A stretch of DNA of 64,000 nt. It comes from Algoriphagus terrigena DSM 22685 (GTDB lineage Bacteria > Bacteroidota > Bacteroidia > Cytophagales > Cyclobacteriaceae). The stretch lies in the NCBI RefSeq assembly GCF_000429445.1, contig NZ_AUBW01000008.1:1-64000 (forward strand), in the 5' to 3' direction. Below the pieces are notes generated by a model. That model worked only from the letters and a program-made list of their open reading frames with translations, searched no databases and was not told the DNA's origin. The number at the start of each line of letters is the position of its first letter. Position 1 is the stretch's first letter. This document shows positions 1 through 9,086 of the stretch, piece after piece. Made by a program: the position numbers and the translations under genes.

Positions 1-344
1 TCGCCGATGCCAACTATGAGGTGAGCAAAGCCTGGCAGGTGCGGGAAAACTTCAAGGAGTTGTTCAGTGTAGGAAAGCTTTTCGCCAGACTGTTGTTTAA
101 CCGATGGAGTACCGATGCGACTCAAAGAAAAATCAAAGAAATAGACAAGGTCGTAGAGATGTTTAACAGGCATGTTTCCGGAGTGGTCAATGCATTACTC
201 ACCAACCTAAACAATGCAATGGCCGAACGCCTAAACGGTAAAATACAGGAACTCAAAACAGTGGGAAAAGGCTATCGAACATTCGCCAACTTTAGAAGCG
301 CTATTTTATTCTTCCATGGAGGCCTAAACTTATATCCTCACTAA
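1..344 (+). CDS. ISL3-type transposase, C-terminal part (5' truncated by window edge)
   Basis: The reading frame is open from base 3 to the stop at 342-344, so the gene starts outside the window. About 113 residues are visible. They contain the C-terminal signature of DDE transposases of the ISL3 family: NAMAERLNGKIQELK followed by GKGYRTFANFRSAILFF, matching the family pattern in which a conserved E precedes (N/L)NxKIK and a YG(Y/F)R-F-NFR block. That E (in MAERLNGK) would be the last acidic residue of the DDE triad. It catalyses DNA cut-and-paste of its own insertion sequence. The GTG at 21 is internal, not the start. Family assignment is by motif recognition; whether the full element is intact cannot be judged here. 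Confidence 0.8.
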   Translation, partial: ADANYEVSKAWQVRENFKELFSVGKLFARLLFNRWSTDATQRKIKEIDKVVEMFNRHVSGVVNALLTNLNNAMAERLNGKIQELKTVGKGYRTFANFRSAILFFHGGLNLYPH

Positions 345-359
345 CTTAAGGGTAGAACC
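1..359 (+). mobile_element. Right end of an ISL3-family insertion sequence
   Basis: Fifteen bases after the transposase stop the sequence reads GGGTAGAACC (350-359); its complement GGTTCTACCC starts with the GGTTCT/GGCTCT type of end usual for ISL3 inverted repeats. It is followed by AAAAAAAT, which would fit the AT-rich 8-bp target duplications of this family. The left end lies outside the window, so the inverted repeat and target duplication cannot be confirmed. Confidence 0.4.
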
Positions 360-371
360 AAAAAAATAAAA

Positions 372-396
372 CCGGGGCTGCTTTCATCAGCCCCGG
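372..396. terminator. Bidirectional rho-independent terminator
   Basis: A perfect 9-bp GC-rich stem, CCGGGGCTG / CAGCCCCGG, encloses a 7-nt loop. On the minus strand it is followed by TTTTATTTTTTT and so would end the transcript of the small membrane-protein gene (492-791). On the plus strand it is followed by a shorter CAGTTTT and could also stop transcripts leaving the insertion sequence. Confidence 0.75.
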
Positions 397-407
397 CAGT
401 TTTGGCG

Positions 408-432
408 AGAGACCATTGTTACAATGATCTCT
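408..432. repeat. Near-perfect 25-bp palindrome
   Basis: The arms AGAGACCATTGT and ACAATGATCTCT pair at 11 of 12 positions around a single central T. It lies in the 3' flank of the small minus-strand gene, just before the terminator at 372-396, so an RNA hairpin or a protein site are both possible. Confidence 0.5.
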
Positions 433-491
433 TCGTATTTGAATTTTGAACTGTAGCGAGTCCAAGACTTGAACTGCCACCATCGCTTATC

Positions 492-791
492 TTAAAGCAA
501 AAGAATCAACAGCAAGATGATAATGATGATGGCACCGATAGAAAGGTAGACACCATTTCCGGTTGCCCGTGCTTCCGCTTTCATTTCCTTCATTTCTTCC
601 TTGATGTCCTTGATTTCGTCTTTGCTCATGGACTTGAAGTCCATCGCTTTGATTTCCTCCAGCCTGTTTTCGATTTCAGTAATTCGGACTTGTTGTGCAG
701 GTGTCAACTCGTTTTTCGGATTTCTGTCCGGCATTGCTTCGGCATTGAGAACGACCAGAAAAAAGGAGAGTGCGAGAATAAGGTTTTTCAT
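492..791 (-). CDS. Small exported or membrane protein with coiled coil and C-terminal TM segment
   Basis: 99 residues from the ATG at 791. Residues 1-19 form a hydrophobic signal peptide or anchor (MKNLILALSFFLVVLNAEA). Residues 28-76 are highly charged with heptad-like spacing and predicted coiled coil (EIENRLEEIKAMDFKSM, KDEIKDIKEEMKEMKAEA). Residues 82-99 are a very hydrophobic I/L-rich segment preceded by TGNGVYLS. Small proteins of this design (signal, coiled coil, glycine-rich turn, terminal membrane helix) are common in Bacteroidota but I cannot assign a function. A longer reading frame back to 950 exists but lacks this clean signal at its N-terminus, so the shorter start is preferred. 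A terminator follows at 372-396. Confidence 0.7.
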   Translation of the reverse strand: MKNLILALSFFLVVLNAEAMPDRNPKNELTPAQQVRITEIENRLEEIKAMDFKSMSKDEIKDIKEEMKEMKAEARATGNGVYLSIGAIIIIILLLILLL

Positions 792-952
792 AAGAAGGTT
801 GGTTTTAAATCGATACGCTGTGATTATCAAAATTGAGTCCAGAGCGTGCCATCTCCTGTCTGAAAAACAAATCCCCGGGAAGTCGTTGTCGGAAAAATTG
901 TAACTTAGACCCTTCAATCCGGCCTTCCCAAACTTTAAACAATCCGCCACAA

Positions 953-3790
953 ATGTCCCAAAAACAAGCCTGCAAGCTATTTTTACTAGATGCTTTTGCC
1001 CTCATCTACCGGGCACATTTCGCCTTCAGCAAAAACCCCAGAATCAGTTCAAAGGGCTTAAATACCGGGGTCATGCTGGGCTTCACCAACACCTTGATGG
1101 AGGTGCTGGATAAGGAAAAACCTACACACATTGGGGTCGCATTTGATACGAAAGCCCCAACTTTTCGCCATGTCCAGTACGAGGCTTACAAGGCAAACCG
1201 TCAAGAACAGCCCGAGGATATCACGGTTGCGATCCCCTGGGTGAAGGAAATTGTCAAGGCTTTTAATATCCCCATTCTGGAATTGGACGGATTCGAGGCG
1301 GATGACATCATCGGAACGCTCGCCAAAAAAGCGGAACGGGAGATGTTTACCGTCTACATGATGACCCCGGACAAGGACTACGGTCAGATCGTCGATGATC
1401 ATATTTTTCTCTATAAGCCAGCCTTTCTTGGTAACGGTGTCGACGTCATGGGGCCAAAGCAGGTGTGCGCCAAGTGGGATATCGAGCACGTAGATCAGGT
1501 GCGTGACATGCTCGGGCTGATGGGCGACGCGGTGGATAACATCCCCGGGATCCCGGGAATCGGCGAAAAAACGGCCACCAAACTTCTGAAAGAATTTGGA
1601 ACCGTCGAGGGGCTGATCGCCAATGTGGATAAACTCAAAGGAAAGCAGAAAGAAAACGTCGAGAACTTTGCCCAGCAGGGTATTCTATCCAAAGAACTGG
1701 CGACGATCAAGATCGACGTGCCAATCGATTTTGACGAAGCGGCGCTGAAGTACGAAGGGTTCAACGAGGAAAAGGTCCGCGCGATCTTTACCGAACTGGA
1801 GTTCAGGACGCTGGCGGCACGGATTTTTAAGGAGCCGGGTACAAAGAAGGCGTCGATCAATGCGCCTGCCCAGATGGATTTGTTTGGAGCTCCGGCTGCG
1901 CCCGTGGTGACTATCGTCCATGAAAATGAGGACGGGGACTCTGGCTCTGAGCTTGAAGTCGGCCCACCGCCGGTGCTGGACACGATCTGGGCCAATGTCC
2001 ACAACTACCACAAAATCAAAGGAGCGAAACAGATCCAGGAATTGGTAGACTACCTCCAGCTGCAAACTGAGGTTTGTTTTGACACCGAAACTACCGATCT
2101 GGACCCCATGAAAGCAGAATTGGTCGGACTTTCCTTTTCTTACGTCACCGGCGAGGCGTACTACATTCCGGTCACCGAAGACCAGCAGGAGACCCAAGTG
2201 GTGCTCGAGATCCTTCGTCCTTTTTTTGAAAATGAGGCAATCCTCAAGATCGGGCAGAACATTAAGTACGACATCCTGGTGCTTAAAAATTACGGCATCG
2301 AAGTCAAAGGCAAGATCTACGATACGATGCTCGCCCACTACCTCATCGATCCGGACGGCAAGCATGGCATGGATTGGCTTGCCCAACAATATCTCCACTA
2401 CAGCCCCGTCTCGATCACCGAGCTCATCGGCAAAAAAGGCAAAGCCCAGGGAAACATGCGGGACGTGGATGAGGATGATGTCACCGCCTATGCCTCTGAA
2501 GATGCGGATATCACCCTGAGATTGAAGGAAAAATTCGACCCGATTCTTACCACCAATGGATTGACGAAGCTTTTTGATGATGTGGAAAATCCACTGATCG
2601 AGGTGCTGGCCGCGATGGAGTTTGAAGGGGTTAGGATTGACACGCAGAGCCTTGCTGAGCTATCCGTTTTGCTGGAGACTGAGAGCAAGGAAATCGAAAA
2701 GCGAGTCTATGAATTGGCCGGAGTCCGCTTCAACCTGGCTTCGCCAAAACAGTTGGGCGACGTGCTTTTTGAAAAACTGAAACTCGATCCAAAGGCCAAA
2801 AAGACGAAAACCGGCCAATACGCCACCGGTGAGGAAATCCTCAGCAAGATGGCTAACGAGCATCCCATTGCCGAAGCGATCCTGGATTTCCGCCAGATGG
2901 TCAAGTTGAAGTCCACCTACGTGGATGCCCTGCCAACGATGATCAACGCTAAAACAGGGAGAATTCACACGACTTACAACCAGTTTGTGGCGGCTACGGG
3001 AAGGCTTTCCTCGATCAACCCCAACCTGCAAAACATTCCGATTCGGACGGCCCGTGGGCGGGAAATCCGCAAGGCTTTTGTACCAAGAGATGAAAATCAC
3101 CTGCTGCTATCGGCGGATTATTCCCAGATCGAGCTCCGTCTGATGGCGGCCTTTTCTGGAGATGAATCGATGCTGGAAGCATTCAAGACGGGCCGGGATA
3201 TTCACTCCACCACCGCTGCCAAGATCTTCAAAGTTCCTTTGGAAGAAGTCACTTCTGATATGCGTCGAAAGGCCAAAACCGCCAACTTTGGGATTATTTA
3301 TGGGATTTCGGCATTCGGACTTTCCCAGCGACTCTCCATCCCAAGGACAGAGGCAAAGGAGATCATCGACGCGTATTTCATGGAGTTCCCCGCGGTCAAA
3401 GACTACATGGACGGGGCAATCCAGAAGGCCCAACAAACCGAGTTTGTCGAGACCATCCTAGGTAGGCGTCGCTACCTGCGCGACATCAACAGCCGAAATA
3501 TCACCACGCGTGGCTTTGCCGAGCGCAACGCCATCAACGCCCCACTTCAGGGTTCGGCCGCCGATCTGATCAAAGTCGCCATGATCGATGTGCACCGATG
3601 GATGAAAACCGAAAACCTCAAGTCCAAGATGATCCTGCAAGTACATGATGAATTGGTCTTTGACGCGCACAAGGACGAGGTCGAGCTGCTCAAGAAGCAT
3701 ATTCCCGGCCTGATGTCCAATGCAATCAAGATGGATGTACCGATCGAAGTAGAAGTCGGAGTGGGCACGGACTGGCTGCAGGCGCACTAG
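953..3790 (+). CDS. polA: DNA polymerase I
   Basis: 945 residues, full length for the family. An N-terminal 5'-3' exonuclease (FEN) domain occupies residues 1-290, with LLDAFALIYRAH and the EADDIIGTL and GIGEKTATKLL helix-hairpin-helix blocks. The 3'-5' proofreading domain is active by sequence: FDTETTDLD with D377 and E379. The polymerase domain has motif A DYSQIELRLMA (D722), motif B RRKAKTANFGIIYG (near 770) and motif C VHDELVF (D899). It fills gaps and removes RNA primers during replication and repair. ATG 953 starts MSQKQACKLFLLDA, the usual N-terminus; an upstream in-frame start at 833 would add 40 residues without family similarity. radA follows on the same strand after a 205-bp gap that holds a heptad repeat. 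Confidence 0.97.
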   Translation: MSQKQACKLFLLDAFALIYRAHFAFSKNPRISSKGLNTGVMLGFTNTLMEVLDKEKPTHIGVAFDTKAPTFRHVQYEAYKANRQEQPEDITVAIPWVKEIVKAFNIPILELDGFEADDIIGTLAKKAEREMFTVYMMTPDKDYGQIVDDHIFLYKPAFLGNGVDVMGPKQVCAKWDIEHVDQVRDMLGLMGDAVDNIPGIPGIGEKTATKLLKEFGTVEGLIANVDKLKGKQKENVENFAQQGILSKELATIKIDVPIDFDEAALKYEGFNEEKVRAIFTELEFRTLAARIFKEPGTKKASINAPAQMDLFGAPAAPVVTIVHENEDGDSGSELEVGPPPVLDTIWANVHNYHKIKGAKQIQELVDYLQLQTEVCFDTETTDLDPMKAELVGLSFSYVTGEAYYIPVTEDQQETQVVLEILRPFFENEAILKIGQNIKYDILVLKNYGIEVKGKIYDTMLAHYLIDPDGKHGMDWLAQQYLHYSPVSITELIGKKGKAQGNMRDVDEDDVTAYASEDADITLRLKEKFDPILTTNGLTKLFDDVENPLIEVLAAMEFEGVRIDTQSLAELSVLLETESKEIEKRVYELAGVRFNLASPKQLGDVLFEKLKLDPKAKKTKTGQYATGEEILSKMANEHPIAEAILDFRQMVKLKSTYVDALPTMINAKTGRIHTTYNQFVAATGRLSSINPNLQNIPIRTARGREIRKAFVPRDENHLLLSADYSQIELRLMAAFSGDESMLEAFKTGRDIHSTTAAKIFKVPLEEVTSDMRRKAKTANFGIIYGISAFGLSQRLSIPRTEAKEIIDAYFMEFPAVKDYMDGAIQKAQQTEFVETILGRRRYLRDINSRNITTRGFAERNAINAPLQGSAADLIKVAMIDVHRWMKTENLKSKMILQVHDELVFDAHKDEVELLKKHIPGLMSNAIKMDVPIEVEVGVGTDWLQAH

Positions 3791-3888
3791 GAAGAGGCAA
3801 GAGACGAGAAGCAAGAGCCAAGACGCAAGACTTGAGACACTGATACCGAGACATAAGTATCAAGATGCTAGTATCAAGAAGATAGATA
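3791..3888 (+). repeat. Degenerate 7-bp tandem repeat, 14 units (heptad locus A)
   Basis: Directly after the polA stop the sequence keeps a strict 7-bp period without indels: GAAGAGG CAAGAGA / CGAGAAG CAAGAGC / CAAGACG CAAGACT / TGAGACA CTGATAC / CGAGACA TAAGTAT / CAAGATG CTAGTAT / CAAGAAG ATAGATA. The consensus is about Y-A-AGA-N-N. The phase was checked by eye. Similar tracts occur at four other intergenic places in this window. It carries no ORF and no obvious terminator. Confidence 0.8.
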
Positions 3889-3995
3889 TTTCTTCTCCGA
3901 GTTCGCTATTAGATTGAAGAGCGTCATTTCCCGGCTGATCCATAGAAGTTCTTAGAATCCTCGTAAATCGTATTTCAAAAATCGTAAATCCGAAA

Positions 3996-5369
3996 ATGGC
4001 TAAAACCAAAACCTCTTTCTTCTGTCAAAACTGCGGAGCCCAAAGCCCAAAATGGACGGGTCGCTGCCCGGTATGCGGAGAATGGAATACCTACGTCGAA
4101 GAAATCATCCAAAAAGAGGAAGTCGGCAAAGGAAGCTGGAAACCCCAAGGTTCGGGTACCAAAAAAGCCAGCGCGCCGCAGAAGATCGCTGAGGTCAGGT
4201 ACGAAGAGCAGTCCCGCTGGGTGACTGGCGATCCGGAACTCGATCGGGTACTTGGAGGCGGAATAGTACCTGGGTCCTTGGTTTTGATCGGAGGCGAACC
4301 CGGTATCGGCAAGTCTACGCTGATGCTTCAGATTGCATTGATTTTAAAAGGAAAAACCATCCTCTATGTCTCAGGGGAAGAAAGTGAAGCCCAGATCAAG
4401 ATGCGGGCCGATCGGATGGAAGCCAAAAATCCCGACTGCTACGTTCTTTCCGAAACTAATACCCAGCAGATCTTTCAGCAAATCGAGGTCTTGAAGCCGA
4501 ATTTTCTGATCATTGACTCCATCCAGACGCTCAATAGCCAATATGTAGAGTCGGCTGCTGGCTCAGTTTCCCAAGTGCGGGAATGCACTGCCGAGCTGAT
4601 GAAATTTGCCAAAGAGACGGGCACGCCGGTTTTTCTGATCGGCCACATTACCAAAGACGGCTCCATTGCCGGACCCAAAGTACTGGAACACATGGTGGAC
4701 ACGGTCTTGCAGTTTGAGGGCGACCGGCATTTGACTTATCGGATTCTGCGTACTTCCAAAAACCGCTTTGGTTCCACCCATGAACTGGGCATCTACGAGA
4801 TGCGGGCAGAGGGACTTCGTCCTGTCGCCAATCCGTCGGAGATCTTGCTCACGCAGCGCGAAGAGGTGCTCAACGGCGTGGCCATCGGAGCGATGATGGA
4901 GGGCAACCGTCCTTTGCTGATCGAGATCCAGTCCCTAGTCAGTCCGGCGACCTACGGCACACCGCAGCGAAGCAGCACCGGCCATGACGCCAAGCGGCTC
5001 AATATGCTGTTGGCAGTGTTGGAAAAGCGCGGCGGGATGCGGCTAGGGCAGCAGGATGTCTTTTTGAATGTCGCAGGAGGACTGAGGGTGGATGATCCGG
5101 GATTGGACTTGGCGGTTTGTGCTTCGCTGATCTCCAGCTATGAGGACACGCCGGTTTCGGAGCATATTTCCTTTGCTGGAGAGGTGGGACTGGGAGGAGA
5201 GATCCGTGCCGTGTCCCGAATAGAAAACCGAATTGCCGAAGCGGAAAAGCTGGGATTCAAGAAAATCATGGTCTCCAAATATGCCGTCAAAGGATTGGAT
5301 TTGAAAAAATTCAAGATTGAAATCGTCCAAGTCACCAAGCTGGAAGAGATGTATCAGTTGATATTTTAG
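3996..5369 (+). CDS. radA: DNA repair protein RadA
   Basis: 457 residues, the normal length. N-terminal C4 zinc finger with C10, C13, C24 and C27 (CQNCGAQSPKWTGRCPVCG). RecA-like ATPase with Walker A GGEPGIGKST (99-108, K106) and Walker B LIIDSIQTL. The RadA-specific KNRFG motif is at 255-259. The C-terminal third is Lon-protease-like (NVAGGLRVDDPGLDLAV, FAGEVGLGGEIRAV), which serves as a scaffold and not as a protease. RadA is a hexameric helicase that drives branch migration in recombination. It lies downstream of polA on the same strand, but the 205-bp gap argues for separate transcription. Confidence 0.97.
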   Translation: MAKTKTSFFCQNCGAQSPKWTGRCPVCGEWNTYVEEIIQKEEVGKGSWKPQGSGTKKASAPQKIAEVRYEEQSRWVTGDPELDRVLGGGIVPGSLVLIGGEPGIGKSTLMLQIALILKGKTILYVSGEESEAQIKMRADRMEAKNPDCYVLSETNTQQIFQQIEVLKPNFLIIDSIQTLNSQYVESAAGSVSQVRECTAELMKFAKETGTPVFLIGHITKDGSIAGPKVLEHMVDTVLQFEGDRHLTYRILRTSKNRFGSTHELGIYEMRAEGLRPVANPSEILLTQREEVLNGVAIGAMMEGNRPLLIEIQSLVSPATYGTPQRSSTGHDAKRLNMLLAVLEKRGGMRLGQQDVFLNVAGGLRVDDPGLDLAVCASLISSYEDTPVSEHISFAGEVGLGGEIRAVSRIENRIAEAEKLGFKKIMVSKYAVKGLDLKKFKIEIVQVTKLEEMYQLIF

Positions 5370-5555
5370 AAGTGATGTATTCACTGGACTAGATCCTCAA
5401 GCTGTTGAAAATCCACCCTTCTGCACTTCGAAACAAACGGGCGCTGGGATCAAAAGGAGGTTTGATCAAAAAGGTCAGGAAAGACACCGGATTGTAGTCT
5501 CGTACGCGTTTTGCGTTAAATTGGCAGTAGAGCTGCTAACTAAACCGAAAACGCC

Positions 5556-6446
5556 ATGTACACTTTTCAAAAACAAACTCAAAGAATCAAGGAAGGAAAA
5601 GGCTTCATCGCCGCGCTGGATCAGAGCGGAGGTAGCACACCAAAGGCCCTTTTGGGCTACGGAATCGCCGAAAGCGAATACAGTTCCGAAGCCGAAATGT
5701 ATGCCCTAATGCATCAGATGAGGGCGAGAGTGATGCAGGATCCCGGGTTTACGGGAGACAAAATCATCGGCGTGATCCTCTTCGAAAAAACTATGAATGG
5801 GCAGGTCAACGGCATGCCGACACCGGAGTTCCTCTGGTCAAAAGGCATCGTTCCTTTCCTGAAGATAGACAAAGGGCTGAAGGAGAAAGATCTGGGAGTC
5901 CAACTCATGAAAGACATTCCCAGTCTTTCTGACGTACTGGAGGACGCAGTATCAAAGGGGATTTTTGGGACCAAGATGAGGTCAGTCATCCTCGAAAATA
6001 ATCAAGATGGCATCGCCTTGATCGTCAAGCAGCAATTTGAGCTTGGCAGAAAAATCCTCGCTCAGGGATTGGCGCCGATCTTGGAGCCAGAGGTGGATAT
6101 CCACGCTGCGGAAAAAGGAGAGATCGAAAAACTGCTGCTGGATGAGATTCTGAAGGAATTGGAGGGGATGGCAGACGATCAGCCGGTGATTCTCAAGCTT
6201 ACTATCCCGAACGCGGCGAATCACTACCTCACACTCGTCAATCATCCCAAGGTCCTTCGTGTCTTTGCTCTCTCCGGAGGCTATGAACTGGACGAAGCCT
6301 GCGCCCTCCTGAGCAAAAATCAGGGGATGATCGCAAGCTTTTCGAGAGCCTTGCTCAACGATCTTCGCGCAGATCAGAGCGCCGCGGACTTTTCCGAAGC
6401 GCTCGATACTGCTATCGGGAAGATCTACGCCGCATCGATCACCTAG
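5556..6446 (+). CDS. fda: Class I fructose-bisphosphate aldolase
   Basis: 296 residues, the exact length of the short bacterial class I aldolases (as in Staphylococcus). FIAALDQSGGSTPKAL (residues 17-32) is the diagnostic N-terminal block, and ILFEKTM, FGTKMRS, EPEVDIHA and LKLTIPN follow in the expected order. K214 in LKLTIP is the probable Schiff-base lysine. The C-terminus carries the phosphate-binding SGGYELDEA and SFSRALLNDLRA. It interconverts fructose 1,6-bisphosphate with glyceraldehyde 3-phosphate and dihydroxyacetone phosphate in the cytoplasm, without a metal. Neighbouring genes are not glycolytic. Confidence 0.95.
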   Translation: MYTFQKQTQRIKEGKGFIAALDQSGGSTPKALLGYGIAESEYSSEAEMYALMHQMRARVMQDPGFTGDKIIGVILFEKTMNGQVNGMPTPEFLWSKGIVPFLKIDKGLKEKDLGVQLMKDIPSLSDVLEDAVSKGIFGTKMRSVILENNQDGIALIVKQQFELGRKILAQGLAPILEPEVDIHAAEKGEIEKLLLDEILKELEGMADDQPVILKLTIPNAANHYLTLVNHPKVLRVFALSGGYELDEACALLSKNQGMIASFSRALLNDLRADQSAADFSEALDTAIGKIYAASIT

Positions 6447-6531
6447 TCCGGGCAGGATACCACTTGACGCTCATTGCTATTTCCGGCCTGATATTGCTGT
6501 TGGAAAAATCACCCAGATAGCCCTCTGTTCT

Positions 6532-7863
6532 ATGAAAAAGTCCTTTTTGCTTGTCTCCTTTCTTTCGATTTTGCCGCTCTTCGCATGCTTGGCACAAAGC
6601 CAAACTACTGAAACCTGGCCTGATGGAAGCCCGATGTCGGAATGGTTTCTAGACTATTCTAAAGTAGACCCAACCAAACTGGGAAAGCAGTACCGCCTGA
6701 CCGACCATGGTGTCAAGGACGACTCCACCATCCTCCAAACGGCTCAAATCCAAGCGATCATCAACCACGCCGCAGACTTTGGGGGCGGGGTTGTTGTCGT
6801 TCCAAAAGGCACATTTCTCAGTGGAGCGTTGTTTTTCAAACCAAAAACCCACCTCCACTTAGAGGAAGGGGCTGTGCTCAAAGGCTCGGACGACATCGCC
6901 AACTATCCGAAGATTCCCTCACGTATGGAGGGTCAAAATCTGGATTACTTCGCCGCTTTGGTGAATGCTTATGGGGTACATGGCTTTACTATTTCCGGCA
7001 AAGGAACCATCGATGGCAATGGGTTGAAGTTTTGGGAAGCATTTTGGAAAAGACGGGAAGAAGATCCCAACTGCACCAATCTGGAAGTGTCCAGGCCGCG
7101 ACTGGTTTTTATCTGGAAAAGTAATGACGTGCAGCTGCAGGATGTCAAGCTGATCAACGCGGGATTTTGGAGCAGCCACTATTACCAGTGCGAAAATGTC
7201 AAAATCCTTGATCTACGCATCACTTCTCCCCATCAGCCTGTGAAAGCTCCGAGTACGGACGCCATTGACCTCGACGTGGTTAAAAACGTCCTGATCAAAG
7301 GCTGCTACCTTGCTGTCAACGACGACGCCATCGCACTGAAAGGCGGCAAAGGCCCTTGGGCAGACAAAGACCCCAACAACGGGGAAAACACCAACATCCT
7401 GATTGAGGACAGCGAGTTTGGCTTTTGTCACGGAGCTCTGACCGCCGGAAGCGAAGCCATTCACAACAAGAACATCGTCATGCGCAATATCAAAGTCCAA
7501 GATGCCGTCAGGCTTCTTTGGCTCAAGATGCGCCCGGATACCCCGCAGCACTACGAGTACATCACGGTCGAAAACATCAGCGGTCAAGCGCGAAGCTTCA
7601 TCTATGTGAAGCCTTGGACACAGTTTTTTGACCTCAAGGGCAGAGAAGACGTGCCGCTTTCATATTCAGATCACATCACCATGCGGAACATCGATCTGGA
7701 CTGTGAAATCTTCTTTGATGTGGCGATCACGGAGCACGATAGACTTGCTGATTTTTGGTTTGAAAACCTGAGGATAAATGCTAAAAACGGAGTCTTTAAT
7801 GACTCCTTAGTGGACGGGTTCACGCTCAAAAACGTCGAGGTAAACGGTCGAATGCTGTATTGA
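6532..7863 (+). CDS. Glycoside hydrolase family 28 (polygalacturonase-like), exported
   Basis: 443 residues. Hydrophobic N-terminus with a cleavage or lipidation site near LFACLAQS (residues 16-23). A right-handed parallel beta-helix starts at TDHGVKDDSTILQTAQIQ (57-74). The GH28 catalytic blocks are visible: STDAID (241-246, D243), NDDAIALK (263-270, D264 and D265), FCHG (H300) and RLLWLK (327-332) in place of RIK. It should hydrolyse galacturonosyl or rhamnogalacturonan linkages in pectin at the cell surface or in the periplasm. No SusC/SusD pair or other pectin enzyme lies beside it, so this is not a typical polysaccharide-utilisation locus. Exact substrate not determinable. Confidence 0.88.
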   Translation: MKKSFLLVSFLSILPLFACLAQSQTTETWPDGSPMSEWFLDYSKVDPTKLGKQYRLTDHGVKDDSTILQTAQIQAIINHAADFGGGVVVVPKGTFLSGALFFKPKTHLHLEEGAVLKGSDDIANYPKIPSRMEGQNLDYFAALVNAYGVHGFTISGKGTIDGNGLKFWEAFWKRREEDPNCTNLEVSRPRLVFIWKSNDVQLQDVKLINAGFWSSHYYQCENVKILDLRITSPHQPVKAPSTDAIDLDVVKNVLIKGCYLAVNDDAIALKGGKGPWADKDPNNGENTNILIEDSEFGFCHGALTAGSEAIHNKNIVMRNIKVQDAVRLLWLKMRPDTPQHYEYITVENISGQARSFIYVKPWTQFFDLKGREDVPLSYSDHITMRNIDLDCEIFFDVAITEHDRLADFWFENLRINAKNGVFNDSLVDGFTLKNVEVNGRMLY

Positions 7864-8007
7864 TTCCCCAGAAGAAGGTTCTCATCTCTGATTGTTTCTT
7901 GTAACGGAGCATTTGGAAATTCGAAGGAAGTCATTGATTTTTACAGGGTATAACTCGACTTTTCTTTGAGGACAACTTTAAAAAAATCCAGCCTACGTGA
8001 TCCAAAT

Positions 8008-8721
8008 ATGTCCTATCGCGGAAAGAACCCCGGGAGGCTGGATAATCTTACTGATGCGGTATTTGGCATCGCTATTACGCTGCTTATCTTCAATCTGGTC
8101 AATCCCAATTCTTTTGAGAATTTGGTGGCCTTTACCAAAACTCTACCGGCATTTCTGGTAAGCATTGCCTTTCTTATGATCGTCTGGAAAGAGCACGTTA
8201 ACTTTTCGCAGATCTACGGATTGAACAATTCCTGGATACAGACTCTCAATGTTTTGTTTATCTCATTGATCATTTTCTATGTTTATCCGCTGAGATTCTG
8301 GACTCTCTTTCTGACCAATTTTTTGTTTGAGACTAATATTTCTATCCAAATTCAAGCCGCGCAGGTGCCGGATTTAATGATTTATTATGGGTTTATGGCA
8401 ATGGCACTTTATATCTGTCTGCTATTATTTTACCTCATCGCAAGCGGAAACCAAGATTCTCTTTCGCTGAATCCCTACGAGATTCTTCACACCCGGATGC
8501 AGATCATCAGGATGCTGATTTTTGTAGGTGTCCCGTTTGTTTCTATTGTAGTGATCTTCTTTCTTCGCGGCTACAATGTAGGCCTGGCCTCCATGCTCGG
8601 AGGAATGGCCTATATCCTGTACACTCCTTTGATGATTTTTTGGAGCAAGAATTACAAAGCCAAGATCAAAAAACTCAACGATTCCAATTCCCTGCAGATT
8701 ATCGATCCAGCGTCCCTATGA
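8008..8721 (+). CDS. TMEM175-like (DUF1211) membrane protein
   Basis: 237 residues from ATG 8008 (a TTG at 7966 is in frame but less likely). The opening RLDNLTDAVFGIAITLLIFNL (split here into RLDNLTDAVFGIAITLL and IFNL) is the first transmembrane helix of prokaryotic TMEM175 channels, whose hallmark is R-x(3)-F-S-D-G-V-F-A-I-A-I-T. The FSD triplet reads LTD here, so a filter-adjacent residue differs. Six hydrophobic segments can be counted. The family forms potassium leak channels as tetramers of six-helix subunits. The next gene starts inside its stop codon (ATGA, 8718-8721), which suggests translational coupling. Transport activity is inference. Confidence 0.75.
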   Translation: MSYRGKNPGRLDNLTDAVFGIAITLLIFNLVNPNSFENLVAFTKTLPAFLVSIAFLMIVWKEHVNFSQIYGLNNSWIQTLNVLFISLIIFYVYPLRFWTLFLTNFLFETNISIQIQAAQVPDLMIYYGFMAMALYICLLLFYLIASGNQDSLSLNPYEILHTRMQIIRMLIFVGVPFVSIVVIFFLRGYNVGLASMLGGMAYILYTPLMIFWSKNYKAKIKKLNDSNSLQIIDPASL

Positions 8722-9086
8722 AAGCACTCCTCACCATCGGACTATTGGTCCTCTCCAATACCTTCATGACTCTGGCTTGGTATGGCCACCTGAAATTTGC
8801 CGAGTTGAAATGGTTCAGCAAGCTCGGGTTGGTTTCCGTGATTCTGATCAGTTGGGGGATCGCACTTTTCGAATACATGTTCCAGGTGCCGGCCAATAAG
8901 ATCGGCTTTGCGGGAAACGGGGGGCCATTTTCTTTGGTTCAGCTCAAAGTCCTCCAGGAGGTGATCACCCTGGTGATTTTTATGATCTTCACGCTGATCG
9001 CTTTCAAGACAGAAACCTTGCGATGGAACCATGCCATCGGAGCGGTTTTCCTGATCTTGGCAGTCTACTTCATGTTCAAAAAGTAG
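8718..9086 (+). CDS. DUF486 / DMT-superfamily small membrane protein
   Basis: 122 residues with four hydrophobic helices. The sequences LLVLSNTFMTLAWYGHLKF, FEYMFQVPANKIG and LKVLQEVITL are typical of the DUF486 family, which is related to the drug/metabolite transporters. Function unknown in the family. Its start overlaps the stop of the TMEM175-like gene by 4 bp, so the two are probably cotranscribed and coupled. Confidence 0.85.
   Translation: MKALLTIGLLVLSNTFMTLAWYGHLKFAELKWFSKLGLVSVILISWGIALFEYMFQVPANKIGFAGNGGPFSLVQLKVLQEVITLVIFMIFTLIAFKTETLRWNHAIGAVFLILAVYFMFKK

Noticed and set aside
440..490. tRNA-like text on the minus strand (GGCAGTTCAAGTCTTGG with CGCTACA)
   Set aside because: The would-be T arm pairs at only two of five positions and no anticodon, D arm or acceptor partner can be found.
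833..952. Longer start for polA
   Set aside because: The added 40 residues show no family similarity and overlap the leader of the divergent small gene.
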